Below, in pieces: positions 37,450 through 49,442 of a DNA stretch of 64,000 bases. Made by a program: the position numbers and the translations under genes. Each line of letters begins with the position of its first letter. Within the stretch, counting starts at the first letter, position 1. The stretch is from contig NC_089856.1 of the NCBI RefSeq assembly GCF_036373705.1, positions 12,988,501 to 13,052,500 on the forward strand, written 5' to 3'. Source of the stretch: Amia ocellicauda. Its lineage: Eukaryota; Chordata; Actinopteri; Amiiformes; Amiidae. Below the pieces are notes generated by a model. The model did no database searches. It saw nothing but the letters and a program-made list of their open reading frames with translations, and had not been told where the DNA came from.

Positions 37450-38485
37450 TAAATGCCGTCTTACAAAAGTTAGCTGAATTTAAAATATTAAAAAAACGTA
37501 GATCTTTTGATATCAATGTTACTGTTTAAGATTTGTACAATGGTCAGAAGGAATACCAGATGACACACACACACGTATTGAGCCGAACAACAAAAATGGA
37601 AACCCAAATTAGCTACCCAAATTAAAACCCTATATAAGAGAAAACATTATTGAAAGTGAACACAGGATCACAGCATAGTTCCTTGAAGAGGGATTACAAT
37701 AAATTCCATGTTTTGCAGTAGGGCTGTGAACTTTGAGATTTCAAGGTCAGTCAATAATAAAGAAATAAAAAAAAGTACTTATTCTCCATGGTGACGTCAC
37801 AGACCTCTTTATAAGACACAATTTTATACTTCAAGTTCAAACTGCAGCTGCATTGGAGATTGACTCAACCCGTTCAGTCACTTTCCCAGTCAAGCCTTGG
37901 GGGTGAGGTTTGGTTTAAAGTTAGTCTGGAGTCCATTGAAAAAATTGAGTCAAGGAAAGCTCAAGTGGGAGTGTTAAGGTTATGACTTTTAGTCAGGTCA
38001 GGGACAGGTTTATGGATGAAGTTGGGGTTTGTAGGACAAACAAATCATTCACCTAATTCCTGCACTGAAACTGTAGTGCTTCTTCACGTTCGATTTGTTT
38101 TCTCCTCGCACTCCCAAAATAAAAGCTGCATGACTGCATTCACTAAACGCATAAGAAAACCTGTATAGACTCAACTTCTTGCGTCAGTGAACAGGTTTTT
38201 AACTATTTAATAAACAAAAACAAAAAATGGAGTCCTTGTGCACTGACTTCTTGTGTGTTAATGATTGTCGAATGATGGTCTGAATTCAGGGTCAGGGAGA
38301 TGCGCTGGAGGACTGCCCTCAGGCCTTGAGTTACTGTTAGTGTAAGAAGTAAAGTCAGGATTAGGCGATACAGTTAGGGTGAGGATTGTGGTTGCACTTC
38401 GGGTTAGGGGTCTGAGTTTGTTTTGCGTGTGTATGTGGGTGGAATTGTAGACTCCAGCAATGCAGGCAGGGAGGCGTGGCTTGGG

Positions 38486-41005
38486 TCAGGGGGGGTCCAG
38501 CAGGAAGTCATAAGTCTCGGGGTGCAGGGGGGAGTCGTCCTGGGATAGCAGGGCGTGCAGTCGCCCCGCCGTGGCCCCCCAGCGCTCGCGGGTCCTCCAG
38601 GTGCGCAGCATGGCAAACACTGCCTCACGCGGGCAGTGCGGGTTCTCCTCCTCGCACTGCTCCAGCCGCACGCTGCCCAGCCCCAGCAGCTGCCGCCCCA
38701 CCTGCTTCCACTCGTGGCCCAGGGCCCCCGCCAGACGCATGAGCTGCTTCTCTGTCACCAGCGCCGACCCTGGAGAACACAGGCAGAGGGGACAGGTAAG
38801 ACAAATCGGTAGGTAGGCAAGCTGGATAAGACTGGCAAAGAGAGACAGGACAGGTAATACAGACAAGACAATCAGGTAGATAAGACAGGCAGGATCAGTA
38901 GTGGCTAATCACAGTGCAGACTACAAACTGGGAGACTTGTAATTATATTGTACGTTTTATTTAAATTGCTTGCTCTTTTAAAATTGTCCACTAGGTGGCA
39001 GTAAAATACATGGAAGTGGAACTGCACAAACTAAGGACAACATTCCACTCCTATTACCACAGACATGACACAGAGCTCCTGAACAGTAAGGATTTGACTC
39101 AGGGTTACAGTTTTGGAGTCTTGGCTGCCTCACTCTCTTCCCCTAGCATTTCCATGTTCTTATAATTTATGCATTTTTCACAGTTCACATTTGTTCACAC
39201 TGCTGTTGTGTTTTGGCCCCCAAATTCCTTTTAGTTTAAGAACATAAGAACATAAAGTTTACAAACAAGAGGAGGCCATTCACTCCATCGTGCTCGTTTG
39301 GTGTCCATTAATAACTGAGTGATCCAAGGATCTTATCTAGTCTATTTTTAAATGTTCCCAAATTTTCAGCTTCAATCACATGGCTGGGGAGTTTGTTCCA
39401 GATTGTGACGACTCTCTGTGTAAAGAAGTGTCTCCTGTTTTCTGTCTTGAATGCCTTGAAGCCCAATTTCCATTTGTGTCCCCGGGTGCGTGTGTCCCTG
39501 CTGATCTGGAAAAGCTCCTCCGGTTTGATGTGGTCGATGCCTTTCATGATTTTGAAGACTTGGATCAAGTCCCCATGTACACACCTCTGTTCCAGGGTGA
39601 GAAGGTTCAGGTCCTCAGTCTCTCAGTAGGACATTCCCTTCAGACCTGGGATAAGTCTGGTTGCTCTCCTCTGAACTGCCTCTAGAGCAGCGATATCTTT
39701 CTTGAAGTGTGGAGCCCAGAACTGTCCACAGTATCCAGATGAGCTCTAACTAGTGCATTGTACAGTCTGAACATCACTGCCCTCTCAATTCTACACTTTT
39801 GACAATATACCCTAGCATTCTGTTTGCCTTTTTTATTGCTTCCCCACATTGTTTGGATGGAGAAAGTGAGGCGTCCACATAGACTCCTAGGTCTTTCTCA
39901 TGCGTTACTTCATCTAGTTCTATTCCTCCCATAGTGTAACTATAGTGGACATTTTTGTTACCTGCATGTAATATCTTGCACTTGTCCACATTGAATTTCA
40001 TCTGCCAGGTGTCGGCCCACAACTGAATATTATCAAAGTCCCTTGGAATAACTTGAGCTGCCAAGATTGTGTTTGTGATGCACTGACCTGGCTCAGCTTC
40101 CAGCTCTGTGGGATATGTCACTTCATCAATTTTTATTTTGTTATTCCCTTTTTGCTGGGCTGTGAAAAAACAACAACAAAGGTGTGTTAAAAGGTATAAC
40201 TGCTCTGTTTTAGCCCCATGTGTAACCAAGAAGTTAATATCACCAAAATATAGATAGTAATAACCATGTTGATTTCTGAATGGGAAAGTAGTACTCTGGT
40301 TGGATTAGCTATTGCTCATATGAGTGCTGCCTTAACTTGTAATAATTTAGAAATCACATGATAACATTATAACTTGCAAACCTATACTTGCCTTTGTTGG
40401 TCGCAGTTATATTGTGCTTTCATTTTAATATGGCTTACTGTATGCATCTTGTTTTATACTTGCACTTAAAATGATAAAACCTTTCAAACTCAAAGCTGTC
40501 CTGGATCAGGATGTCTGCTAAACAAGCCAATAAAACAAACTAACAAATAAACACATACAGTGCATGCATACACATGTATTAATATACAACTAAATATATT
40601 TTTCCAGGATCCCACTCTCTCCCAGTCCTCTCTCTCTCTCAGGACTACTGGAGCAAGTGCCACCCTCCTCGGGACTACACATATCTGCGTGAGCCGCCCA
40701 CCTGCCCGCTGTGCCTCCTGCACTGCCCCCTCCCTGAGGAACCCCAGCTGGGGGTAGGTCTCCTGTATCTCTGGCTTCTGCAGCAGCTCCAGAAGGGTGG
40801 TGGTGGCGCGGCACCCTTTATCCAGGACACAGTCCAGGAGGTCCCGGGCTTTCTCTGAAGGGTTTCCTGCCGCTTTGATCCGGCGGTATTCCTGGCAGGA
40901 CAGTAGGTCTAGTGAGTCAGCGTGCTGCAGGATGAAGTCTGGGTCAGAGCCAAGAGCCTCGATGATCTTTGGCTTGCACCTCCGCAACGTAACAGTGGAA
41001 TCCAT
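38486..41005 (-). CDS. CRADD-like (RAIDD-type) CARD plus death-domain adaptor
   Basis: A cytosolic adaptor predicted to link a CARD-bearing caspase to a death-domain partner, as CRADD/RAIDD does for caspase-2 and PIDD1. Two coding exons, 40,702-41,005 and 38,486-38,769, join in phase (304 bases, then 284) into 195 residues; human CRADD has 199. Residues 1-95 form a CARD with the typical [17 protein letters not shown] helix 3-4 region. Residues about 103-190 form a death domain with the [11 protein letters not shown] core helix and an MLRTWRTRE helix. One exon per domain is as expected for CRADD. Overall similarity to human CRADD seems low, so a fish CRADD paralogue is possible. The ATG lies 16 bases into an exon that starts at a tctcttcctcag acceptor, so at least one 5' untranslated exon exists upstream. 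The 1.9-kb intron carries a LINE fragment. Confidence 0.8.
39235..40170 (-). mobile_element. 5'-truncated CR1/L2-type LINE in the CRADD-like intron
   Basis: The minus strand encodes the C-terminal part of a LINE reverse transcriptase. It reads [19 protein letters not shown], then a [10 protein letters not shown] segment, and after frame breaks the terminal [20 protein letters not shown] and FKNRLDKIL motifs, typical of CR1/Rex1/L2 clades. At least one frameshift (39,570-39,770) makes it dead. The 3' terminus (about 39,235) includes aagaacataagaacataaag. It shares the host gene's strand. Confidence 0.85.
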
Positions 41006-41039
41006 GGCTGTAGATGGTGTCCTGAGGAAGAGAGGTGAG

Positions 41040-42659
41040 AAATGTGAACAGGGTTAAATTGAGACAAGGATCAAACTTCTCACTCATTCTACTCAGCACC
41101 AGGCAGAGTGAAGGGAGAGGGGTGAAGTTCAGCACATGAGGACCTGGGTTGTTATGTTAAGGGTGTGCTAAGGGTCTTGATATCTTTTTTTTTTTTTCTC
41201 ACACATCACCACATTTAGTTTTATCTTCGAAATTAATTTCTCGCTTCCTCAACTGTCACTTCTAGCCTTCCTCCCACAAACACACACACAATGTTCTGCT
41301 CTGTTGCAACAGAGAGCCAGAACCAGTGAAGGTTAGAATGCCTGAGCCACTTCCCCGTGTTACATCAAGTACTGCGTAGCTGGCCACTGTGGAAATGCGT
41401 ATAACTTCACCCCTTTTCCTGGACAACTCCTATATTGTCAGTTCAATTTCCTGTTTTATCAGGTGTCTCCAACCTAAAAATATTTATGTAAAAATGCAAA
41501 TAAAGGCATAAGTGTTTGTGTAGGTAATTTCATCACTTTCCTAGCAACCAGCCTACACATCCCTCTCCCCTTTTCCAAGAATTGTTGTTGAAGTTGAATA
41601 ATGCACTTCTGTTGTTATTATTCAATATTGTTACCAATGTTTTGTCCTGATTTGGCAGTGTGTGACACCCCTTGTGTGCCAAAAGTGAAAACAGCGTGAC
41701 TCAGGGTGCCTGTCTGTACACGATAAACAGAGCAGACAGCGTCTCAAGGACATTACCAGCTGTGGCCTCTTTGTCAGCATTGTATCATTTCACGTATAAT
41801 TTCCTGTTTTAAAAGGTCAAATAATATCTGTTCAGTAAACTGCCAACAGACACATGCATCCTCTGAAGTGAGAGAGGACATTATTCGGCATCCCCTCTGC
41901 ACCCTTTGCTTTTGATCCGGTTCCTTTTCCTCGCTCGCCCCTGAGGGCAGCCCTGTTGCTTTTTTGCTCTTTATTCAACTATGCTTCCTCAATGCTCTCG
42001 TATTGATGCATTGTTAGCGCCTCTGTAGTTTTAATGAAACTTCTCTTCCGCCCCCCTTAGCACGTATCTCGGATCAGTCTGTATCGCATATCTGCACTCG
42101 TCAGCATGCATGCTTATTGTAATGTGTACTAACTGTACTACTGCACTTAAAACTGTAAGTAAAATGTTTCCAATTGGATTGATGGTTCCTGATTTAAAAA
42201 GAGAAAGTACATTTCAACCGTTTTTATTATTTTTAACTTTTTTAGTTTTACCGAACGACATCTGTCAGTCACGTGAGGTCACATGACATACACAGTATAC
42301 GCAATCATTCCTCGTCACACTGCGTACTGTACTACTTACTAGTGAGAAAATCCGTATGTAGCATGCAGTATGTAGTAGGGTAGTAGAACACAGCCTCGGT
42401 CACTGTTTTCTCCACTCCTCGCTGACAAAATGTTGGCCAGGTGTGTAATTTAAACTGCAGGCTGCGGCCTGTAAAGGCAGCTGCACACAAGAGACTGTGC
42501 ATGTGCGAGTGGAAAGCATGGTCCCTGCAGCAGGATCCCTGTCGCTCTGTCCTTCACCACCGCTTTCTTTTTTGTTTCTTATGTATGTATTTTTGTTTTG
42601 CTTTTGTATATATACATATATAGCCAAGGAGGTTTAAAAACAAAGAATACAGGGTACAA
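41040..42659. other. Putative CRADD-like 5' intron or intergenic
   Basis: No coding exon recognised. At 42,285-42,395 there is gtactgtactacttacta and atgcagtatgtagtagggta, a motif cluster seen in fish miniature elements, but I could not define its ends. Confidence 0.4.
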
Positions 42660-42790
42660 GGCAGATTTTACTTGCCGCATCTGGTGCAATCCGAGGCGGA
42701 TTTCGGGAGTGGGAGGAGGGAGCAGGCTGGACTGAGGCGATTGCATCTGCGCAGGCGTCTTCGTTGGAGACGCGTTGATGGATTACTGTA
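42660..42790 (-). promoter_or_regulatory. Possible CRADD-like promoter / first exon
   Basis: A small CpG-rich patch 1.7 kb upstream of the CRADD-like ATG contains ctgcgcaggcg, an NRF1-like site. A weak minus-strand donor, GGCAA/GTAAAA, lies at 42,672. It is the best local candidate for the missing 5' untranslated exon, but support is thin. Confidence 0.25.
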
Positions 42791-42899
42791 CTGTACTGCA
42801 GCCCTATTGACTGAAACAACAACAATACTACAGCCAGTAATAATAATAATATCAGTTTCAATACCTAAAGCTCTTAGATCGAAAACTCGATACTGCCCA

Positions 42900-45800
42900 C
42901 ATTACCAGAAGCCTATTTACGTTGTGTGATTGCTCTTTTATCTAGTCCATCTAGTGCAGGGGTGTCCAGAGTTTTCTCGACGGGACGTATGTGAAAGTTT
43001 GAGTATTTTCAGGCGCCGCATACAATTAGGTGACCACATTTCTGAAATGAAAAACGCGGACATTTGACGGTCCTTATATCAACAAAATAACCAAAATATG
43101 TTATTAATTCAGAAAATAAAAAGGGAACATTTACATTTTGGCATATTTATACCATGGTAAATGTAGTACTGTAGTAAAATATGGTGCAGGTACACATAGG
43201 CCTTCCCAATGGCACTAGTAATAACAGTTTTAAACATTTTTGTATTTCAATGATTGCATACATTTTGCAGCACTCTGGGTCACTGGGTGTTGATTCTTCT
43301 GCACTCTGGCTGGCTAGATAAGAGCTGAAAGGAAGAACATGAACATATGAAAAACGTACACTAACCACAAAACTACACTAACCACATTAGAACTTATTTA
43401 ACAACATAACATAAGAAATATGCTGTGTTAAGGTACAACAACGACGATTTCCAGTGTTCATTACGTGTTATTTTGTCGTTGTTTCAGCAGTTGAGCCCGG
43501 TGGGCATCGAAGCACTTAGGTTTCAGAGCGTCCATGGATGAAGACACCAAGCGAGCCAAACATTTTTGTAAACATGCACATATACAGGGACCAAGGCACA
43601 ATAAGAGCAAAATTATAATTATGCAGAGTACAGCAACACTTGATCAACACAAAACAAATAGAGAAAAATGAATAGTCCAAGAATAAAAGCAGTCCTTGGC
43701 CTATAAGAGCATGATATATTCAAGTCTTTTAGTAAACTGATAGGACAGTTGGAGATCGGTGTTCTCAGGGAGGTGGAGCAGCTGTTATTTGTGTCCCGCC
43801 GTGGGACTGTGGTTGAGTTGTTGGCATTCAATCGAGCTGGATCGCTCCAGTAGAGCTGTCAGGGCAATGATCAGAAGGGTGAGGCCAACCCCAGCCATCA
43901 TCGGGATTCAGTGCTGTTTCTCGATTGGGATTGTAGGTGTTTGTTCTGGTCAGGTGGCTTTGTCGTCGCTGTCGAATCCTCAGTTGTATTTGATCAGTGT
44001 AAGTGTCAGTGTCAATATGTGGAAGGGGAGAGGTTACCAGCACATCACCCGATATTTGTGGACTCGTGCGTCCAGCTGCTCCTTGTGGGCCACTGCTCAG
44101 ACCCTGCGCTGGTCTCTTTATCTGGAGGTTGATGATGATGTCAGCTGCTTCTGGACTGATTTCCTCAGTCAGCAATGATCCCATTGGCTGGGCACTGAAG
44201 ATGTCCTTTTCCCAGGCTGTTATGGCACAGACGATGGTCCTGCAGACAGCGAGGAAGAGGATCCAGGAGAAAGTCCTGCTGGGCTGGTCAGCTTTTACCT
44301 GTGAATGGACAGCTTTGAATGCATGTGTTACAAAAATACAACATTGAATCATCCGTCAAGTGGATGTCCATCTCCCTTACAGAACCTGGAGGAGAGGCAG
44401 GAAGCCTCATGGGTTGTCCCATAATAATCTCATGCAGAGAAAGAGCTTATTTTCTTTTCTGTTCTTTTTCTTTTCTTTTTTCAGATTTGCTGACAGTCAT
44501 TAGGACTATAGGAAGGCCATCTGGACATTCGAGCCCTGTTTGCACATTTTAGCACCCCATAACAGTATTTTTACTACTTGTACTGCATCAGCCTTCATAC
44601 AGGGATAGACTTCAACCCTTTGTAGAAAACATTTACATTTGTACAAATATATATTCATAACCACAACATGTAGGCATTTTAACACAATCTATTTGCATAT
44701 GAACAAAGTAATGATTTTGTGATTTCAGCTCCCTTCCCAGGATTATGAGCTTGACAAATGTGGCAATTTAAAAATAATGCCTCCCACACATCTCCCTCCC
44801 CTTGCCTGTGTTGTCAACAACATGCGCCAGATGGGCAAGCCAGGGAAGGGCTGCACGTGCGGCAACCTTTCCTTAGAAGATATTTGAGCTCTCTTATGAA
44901 AGGTGCAGTGCCTGGTTGCAATCTCCTGGAGCTTTAACGTACATCTCGGATTGTTTTTTGTCCTGTCCGAGTCATAAGGGTCAAATATCAGTTTCATTCG
45001 GATACGATGCATAATGTACATATCAGATATGTTCATAGGATCTCATTAATATCAGTAGTCATTACAGCAACTCCTTAGACAATATAGTTAATAATTCTTA
45101 GGTCAATATTTACAGTTATCAATTTATTATTGTTTTAGTTTGTTTTACAACATTCCCATAAACATACATTTGTAATTATATTCACAGTATTAGGAATAAT
45201 ACCTTGTCTCATCCAGTGCTTTAGTTTTTTATTATTGTTTTCTTTTATTTATTATTCTTATCAACATCAGTGTTATTATTATTAAAATGCAACCATTACT
45301 ATCTCTCTCTTTCGCTCACTCAGGCTGCTTGTCTGCCAGGGGAAGCAGAGCTCACAGACACCGTCACTTCTCCCCTTCCTATTCGGGGGGTGTGGGTTTC
45401 CTATTTCTTTAGTCTGCTTGATATTTTCTGAACCTGATAACTGCCAAACAGTTTCATAACCATTTTAATCTTACTATGACTGTCTCATTGAATTTTTTAT
45501 AAAGTAAAATTTATGAAGTAAATTCCATATTTTCCTTCGTATTCTCTTTCAGTTACCTTCAGAACCTCGTGTGCTGGAAACAGCAGCACATTATTATTAC
45601 TTTTCAGACCAAACTCCTCTTCCGGCTTCTCAAGCCCTATCACTCTCAATCCCTCGTCAACTTACTCAAACCCTCGTCAACTTTGGTTAACATTGCTCAG
45701 CATGCTAACAGTTATTCTTTCTCCTATTAATGTTTTACAAGAAATGTATTCAGGGTATATTATCAATATGTGTTATTTATATTCATACAGATGTCACTCC

Positions 45801-46788
45801 ATTATTCGTTTATTGAAGTAATATATTTACCTAACAAAATATTAGCCAATAGGCCATTGATCTCAATAATGATTCCCATATTCCTAGGAAACCTTCTCCA
45901 AATTGTTGCAGTCTCTTCCGATTAATACGTTTTGATTTTGATGTTTGAGGTGGTTTTATTTTGTTATTTACACTAAAAGGTTAAATGTGAAACTTTGACT
46001 TCAAGATTGATTGTAAGAAAAATATGCTAATATTCTCAAAAGCCATTATGAATGTTTATAATATGTTGCCATTGAAAAGTGTATCAAACTGTTAAAGAGG
46101 TATGTGAAGGAAAATTATTCGCTTTAATATGGAGGGAAATTGAAATCTGTTTTTCTAAAAAGTGTCTTCTTGTTGAGAAAATCTTTGCTGCTCTAGAACT
46201 GCCTTTTTTGTTCCAATAACCCTGAGATTCCATAGCCTGAAGCCTCTGAAATCTTTCCCAATCACTCACGTTAAATAAACAAAGATAATTAGAATACTTA
46301 ACTCCACATTTTTCTTCCATCACAAGTACTAAAAACATTTCAAAACAATAAAATATTGCCTGAAAGGCAAAATAATTATGTTTCACAAAATTGATAATAT
46401 TTTAGAGTCCCATATAAATAAAACACAGATATTACATTATTGGGTCATTTTGACGCAGCATATGCATTGTGAGGCGTTATCTTCAGTATGCAACCTAAGG
46501 TTAAGAAAAACCAAACCCTAAAACCACTTATGTTAGATGAAAAAGTATGGGTTACATCGTGCTGGTTCAAATTTGGACATTTCTGCACATAAAACTATAG
46601 AATTAGATGTAAATCTGCTCTCAATACTCCCTTTTTGGTTTTTGTTTTATTGAGAAATAATAATAAAATGTTTCTGCCAGAGAGCATTTTATTTTAATTG
46701 ATACTAGGCTAACATCTTGCTTACCCTATAGCTATCAGACAGATACTGCTGACTGACAAAAAAAAATCCATAGCACAACATCAACCAA
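42900..46788. other. AT-rich intergenic stretch
   Basis: Apart from the orphan frame near 44 kb this is AT-rich. It has short open frames at 44,743-45,036 and 46,084-46,386 (minus) that I cannot assign. A sequence near 43,020-43,080 (gtgaccacatttctgaaatg) resembles dispersed fish repeats. Confidence 0.4.
43619..44299 (-). other. Orphan open frame(s) behind a splice acceptor, function unknown
   Basis: On the minus strand the acceptor ctgtccattcacag is followed from 44,299 by an open frame of about 157 codons to the stop at 43,828. It continues in another frame (43,619-43,831) to a hydrophobic end, FILGLFIFLYLF. The first frame has a hydrophobic segment (SWILFLAVCRTIVCAITAW), then a Pro/Ser/Thr-rich and an Asn/Arg-rich part. 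I recognise no family. It may be a terminal exon of a gene or transposon, or a decayed insert; low complexity does not explain it. Confidence 0.25.
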
Positions 46789-47570
46789 TGCTTGACCCCA
46801 CCTCTCCTCAGAACTACCGCACTGTCTCCCTACTCCCCTTCCTCTCAAAGACTCTTGAGCGGGCGGTCCACCGTCAGCTCTCTGACTTTCTGTCCCAACA
46901 CTCACTCCTTGATCCTCCGTAATCCAGCTTCCGCACAGCTCACTCCACTGAGATGGCTCTCCTGGCAGTCACTGACTCCCTCAGCTGTGCTCGGGCGGCC
47001 TCCCTGATCTCCTCTTTTTTCCCCACTCTTCCTCACCTTCTGCTGATCTCTCCATCTCAATCCCCTTGGAATCCACCACACTCTCTCCATCTTCTTCCAC
47101 TAAAAATCTAGGAGTCACCCTCGATCCTACGTTCTCCTACACCCAGCACATCCCCATGCTGAAACACACCTGCAGATCCAGCTGGGAGAGGACCAGTGAC
47201 TGGACGAGCAGCTGAGTTGAGTAGTTGGTGAGGAAGGGTCGGATTCGGCATATGTTGCTCAGGAAGAATCTGCAGGTGAGTGTCAGTGTGGTGATGTGCT
47301 GAGTGTAGGAGAGCACATGATCGAGGGTGACTCCTAGGTTCTTAGCGGAAGAAGAAGGAGTGTCATAGATTCCAAGGGGATTGAGATGGAGAGATCAGCA
47401 GAAGGTGAGGAAGAGTGGGGGGAAAAAAAGGAGATTTGGAGAGGTTGAGCTTGAGGTGGTGTGAGGTGGAGATAGCACACAAACAAGAAGAGATGTGAAA
47501 GGGGATGAGAGGGTCAGAAGGGAAAAGACGGGAAGATCTGTGCATCATCTATGTAGAAGTGGTAGGATAA
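46789..47570. mobile_element. Head-to-head L2-type LINE fragments forming a large inverted repeat
   Basis: The plus strand at 46,790-47,180 encodes reverse transcriptase pieces (FLSKTLERAVHRQLSDFLSQ in frame-shifted form, then KNLGVTLDPTFSYTQHIPML). The minus strand at 47,570-47,180 encodes an overlapping part (HHLKLNLSKSPFF, KNLGVTLDHVLSYTQHI, then RPFLTNYSTQLLVQSLVLSQ). As a result 47,010-47,179 and 47,266-47,433 are inverted copies of about 170 bp. Both are internally deleted and frame-broken. Confidence 0.8.
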
Positions 47571-47862
47571 ACCATAGAATGCGATGAGGTGGCCCAGGCA
47601 GCAGTCACGGAACTAGAGTTTTATATATGGGGTGGCCAGGGGGTGGCCAAGGCTACTTCAGGGGGTCCAGAGACCATGACAGAAAATTAGTGTGTAACAC
47701 TAACCTGGCATCTGAGGAGCATGAATGAATCCTATGATTGCTGATTAGAGGTTTAACCCAGAGTTCTTCAATGTGGCAGATAGTGTGGTCCAAAAGGGTT
47801 ACTTCACTAGAACTCTTTAACTACCATACTATAGTCAGTGTCTCTGCCTCAGAACTGCAGCT

Positions 47863-47901
<39 letters not shown>

Positions 47902-48648
47902 GAGACTTGGGTCACTCTGTTTTCATGAATATATATTCTGGGTCTATAAGTGTTGAACATCCAAAATATTTTCAGAAAATAAAGCTCAAGCACCAAAGAG
48001 ATAAGATAGCATTTGTGTGTTACATGAATTGCATAGTTGCAATTGCATACAGTCTGATATCTCTCCCTTTGTTTTCATGTTTAATTGACCCTATAAGCAA
48101 AAATAAGAGTCTATGGTTACATCTAAACATACAATTACCCACATTTTAGTCCAATCTCAATCTTAATTAATCCTAAATTACTAGTTAGATCATGACTAGC
48201 CCTACTCTGCAGTAAGTAACTTATGCCTCGGTTCCACTGTCTTAAGCATCCGTGCCGTGTCGTGTCGGAGTCCCAGAGCTTTTTCTGTAAAACCAGGCCA
48301 CTGTGAATCCGTCCCTCTGACGGGTGGAGGAGCGACAGTGGGTTTGGTTTGTGTTTGTGTTTAAAACAGAGACAGAGAACAACACTACGAGTGACAAAGC
48401 CTGATGTGGAGAGGACTTTTGTGAACATTATATTCAGACAAGCACGTTCCCATAAGAATACGTTTCCATGTGCAACAATAACAATACATATTTGCTATTT
48501 AGTATTAGTATTATCGTCATCATTTGTGCTAGTATATATGTATTTTAAATGGCCCAACGTGACTCCCTTAATTTATTACTCTTTCTGCAGATTTGTAACT
48601 GCGAACAATACTTTTTTCCGTATTATTTATAATTTACTTAGCAGACGT
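47571..48648. other. AT-rich stretch, nothing coding recognised
   Basis: Contains a CT microsatellite (47,863-47,894) and unique sequence up to the left end of the candidate transposon. Confidence 0.5.
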
Positions 48649-48734
48649 CCGGTACCAGACCGAGGTAAAGTCAGCTTGACGTTTGATACTAGTTTGATTT
48701 TCGACTCACGCTACCCGGCATGAATGAAAAGAGC
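48649..48734 (+). repeat. Left inverted arm of the candidate transposon
   Basis: Starts ccggtaccagaccgaggtaa; the inner end is ggcatgaatgaaaagagct. It is the reverse complement of 55,397-55,483 with a handful of mismatches, most of them in the outer 18 bases. Confidence 0.8.
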
Positions 48735-49442
48735 TTTATTTTACTTGTGAATCATAAGAATTATTTGTGAAAATCTATATCATACAGACCACCTGATAAA
48801 TGGGTAATATGCTTTTAAATGCACTTTGCAACTGAACCTCAGTTTATATAAACAAGTTCGGGTGTTTTTACTATCTTAATATTGTTAATGGTTTTAAACA
48901 ACTTCAATGCGTGAATGATGGAAAAAGAGAGAGAGAGAAAAAAAAAACTTTAGTTTAGTTCCATTAGTCAATATCACACACTGCGCAACCGCTAACGGTA
49001 GGCCTAGAGGTAAGTTGACGTACATTTTTATTTCTTAAGTAGCATCGAATTATTGTTGGGATTCATATTTTAATTTCAAAAAATGTTTGCCAAAATGTGG
49101 TGACTAGCTGATGTGTAATGACATTACTTTGTTTTCCACATGGGATAATCATTTTAAATATATATAGCCTTGTTTATTTTCCTATGCGTAGGTTTATTGG
49201 GTGGTGGGGACACGTCTGCCCCAATGTTGAGAGAACGTTAAATTCCCCCCACCCACTAATATTTTAAGCACGGCTCCATATGCGTAATATTCACAGCAAC
49301 CCCACAAATACTGTCAGCGTGCCCCCCAATTCTCAAACTAAACCTACGTCCCTGGATGTTTTCTATTGTATATAAAATGCATTTTTCCATGTTGGATTTT
49401 TAATGTAATCTCTATCATTGTTCTTTTTTATTGCCTAGGATA

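Noticed and set aside
39774-40229. Middle coding exon of the CRADD-like gene
   Set aside because: It is LINE reverse transcriptase sequence, and the two flanking CRADD-like exons already join in phase.
44743-45036. 97-codon minus-strand frame
   Set aside because: Basic and Pro-containing peptide without recognisable family or splice signals.
46084-46386. 100-codon minus-strand frame
   Set aside because: Unrecognised, AT-rich, no clear splice sites; not enough to call a gene.
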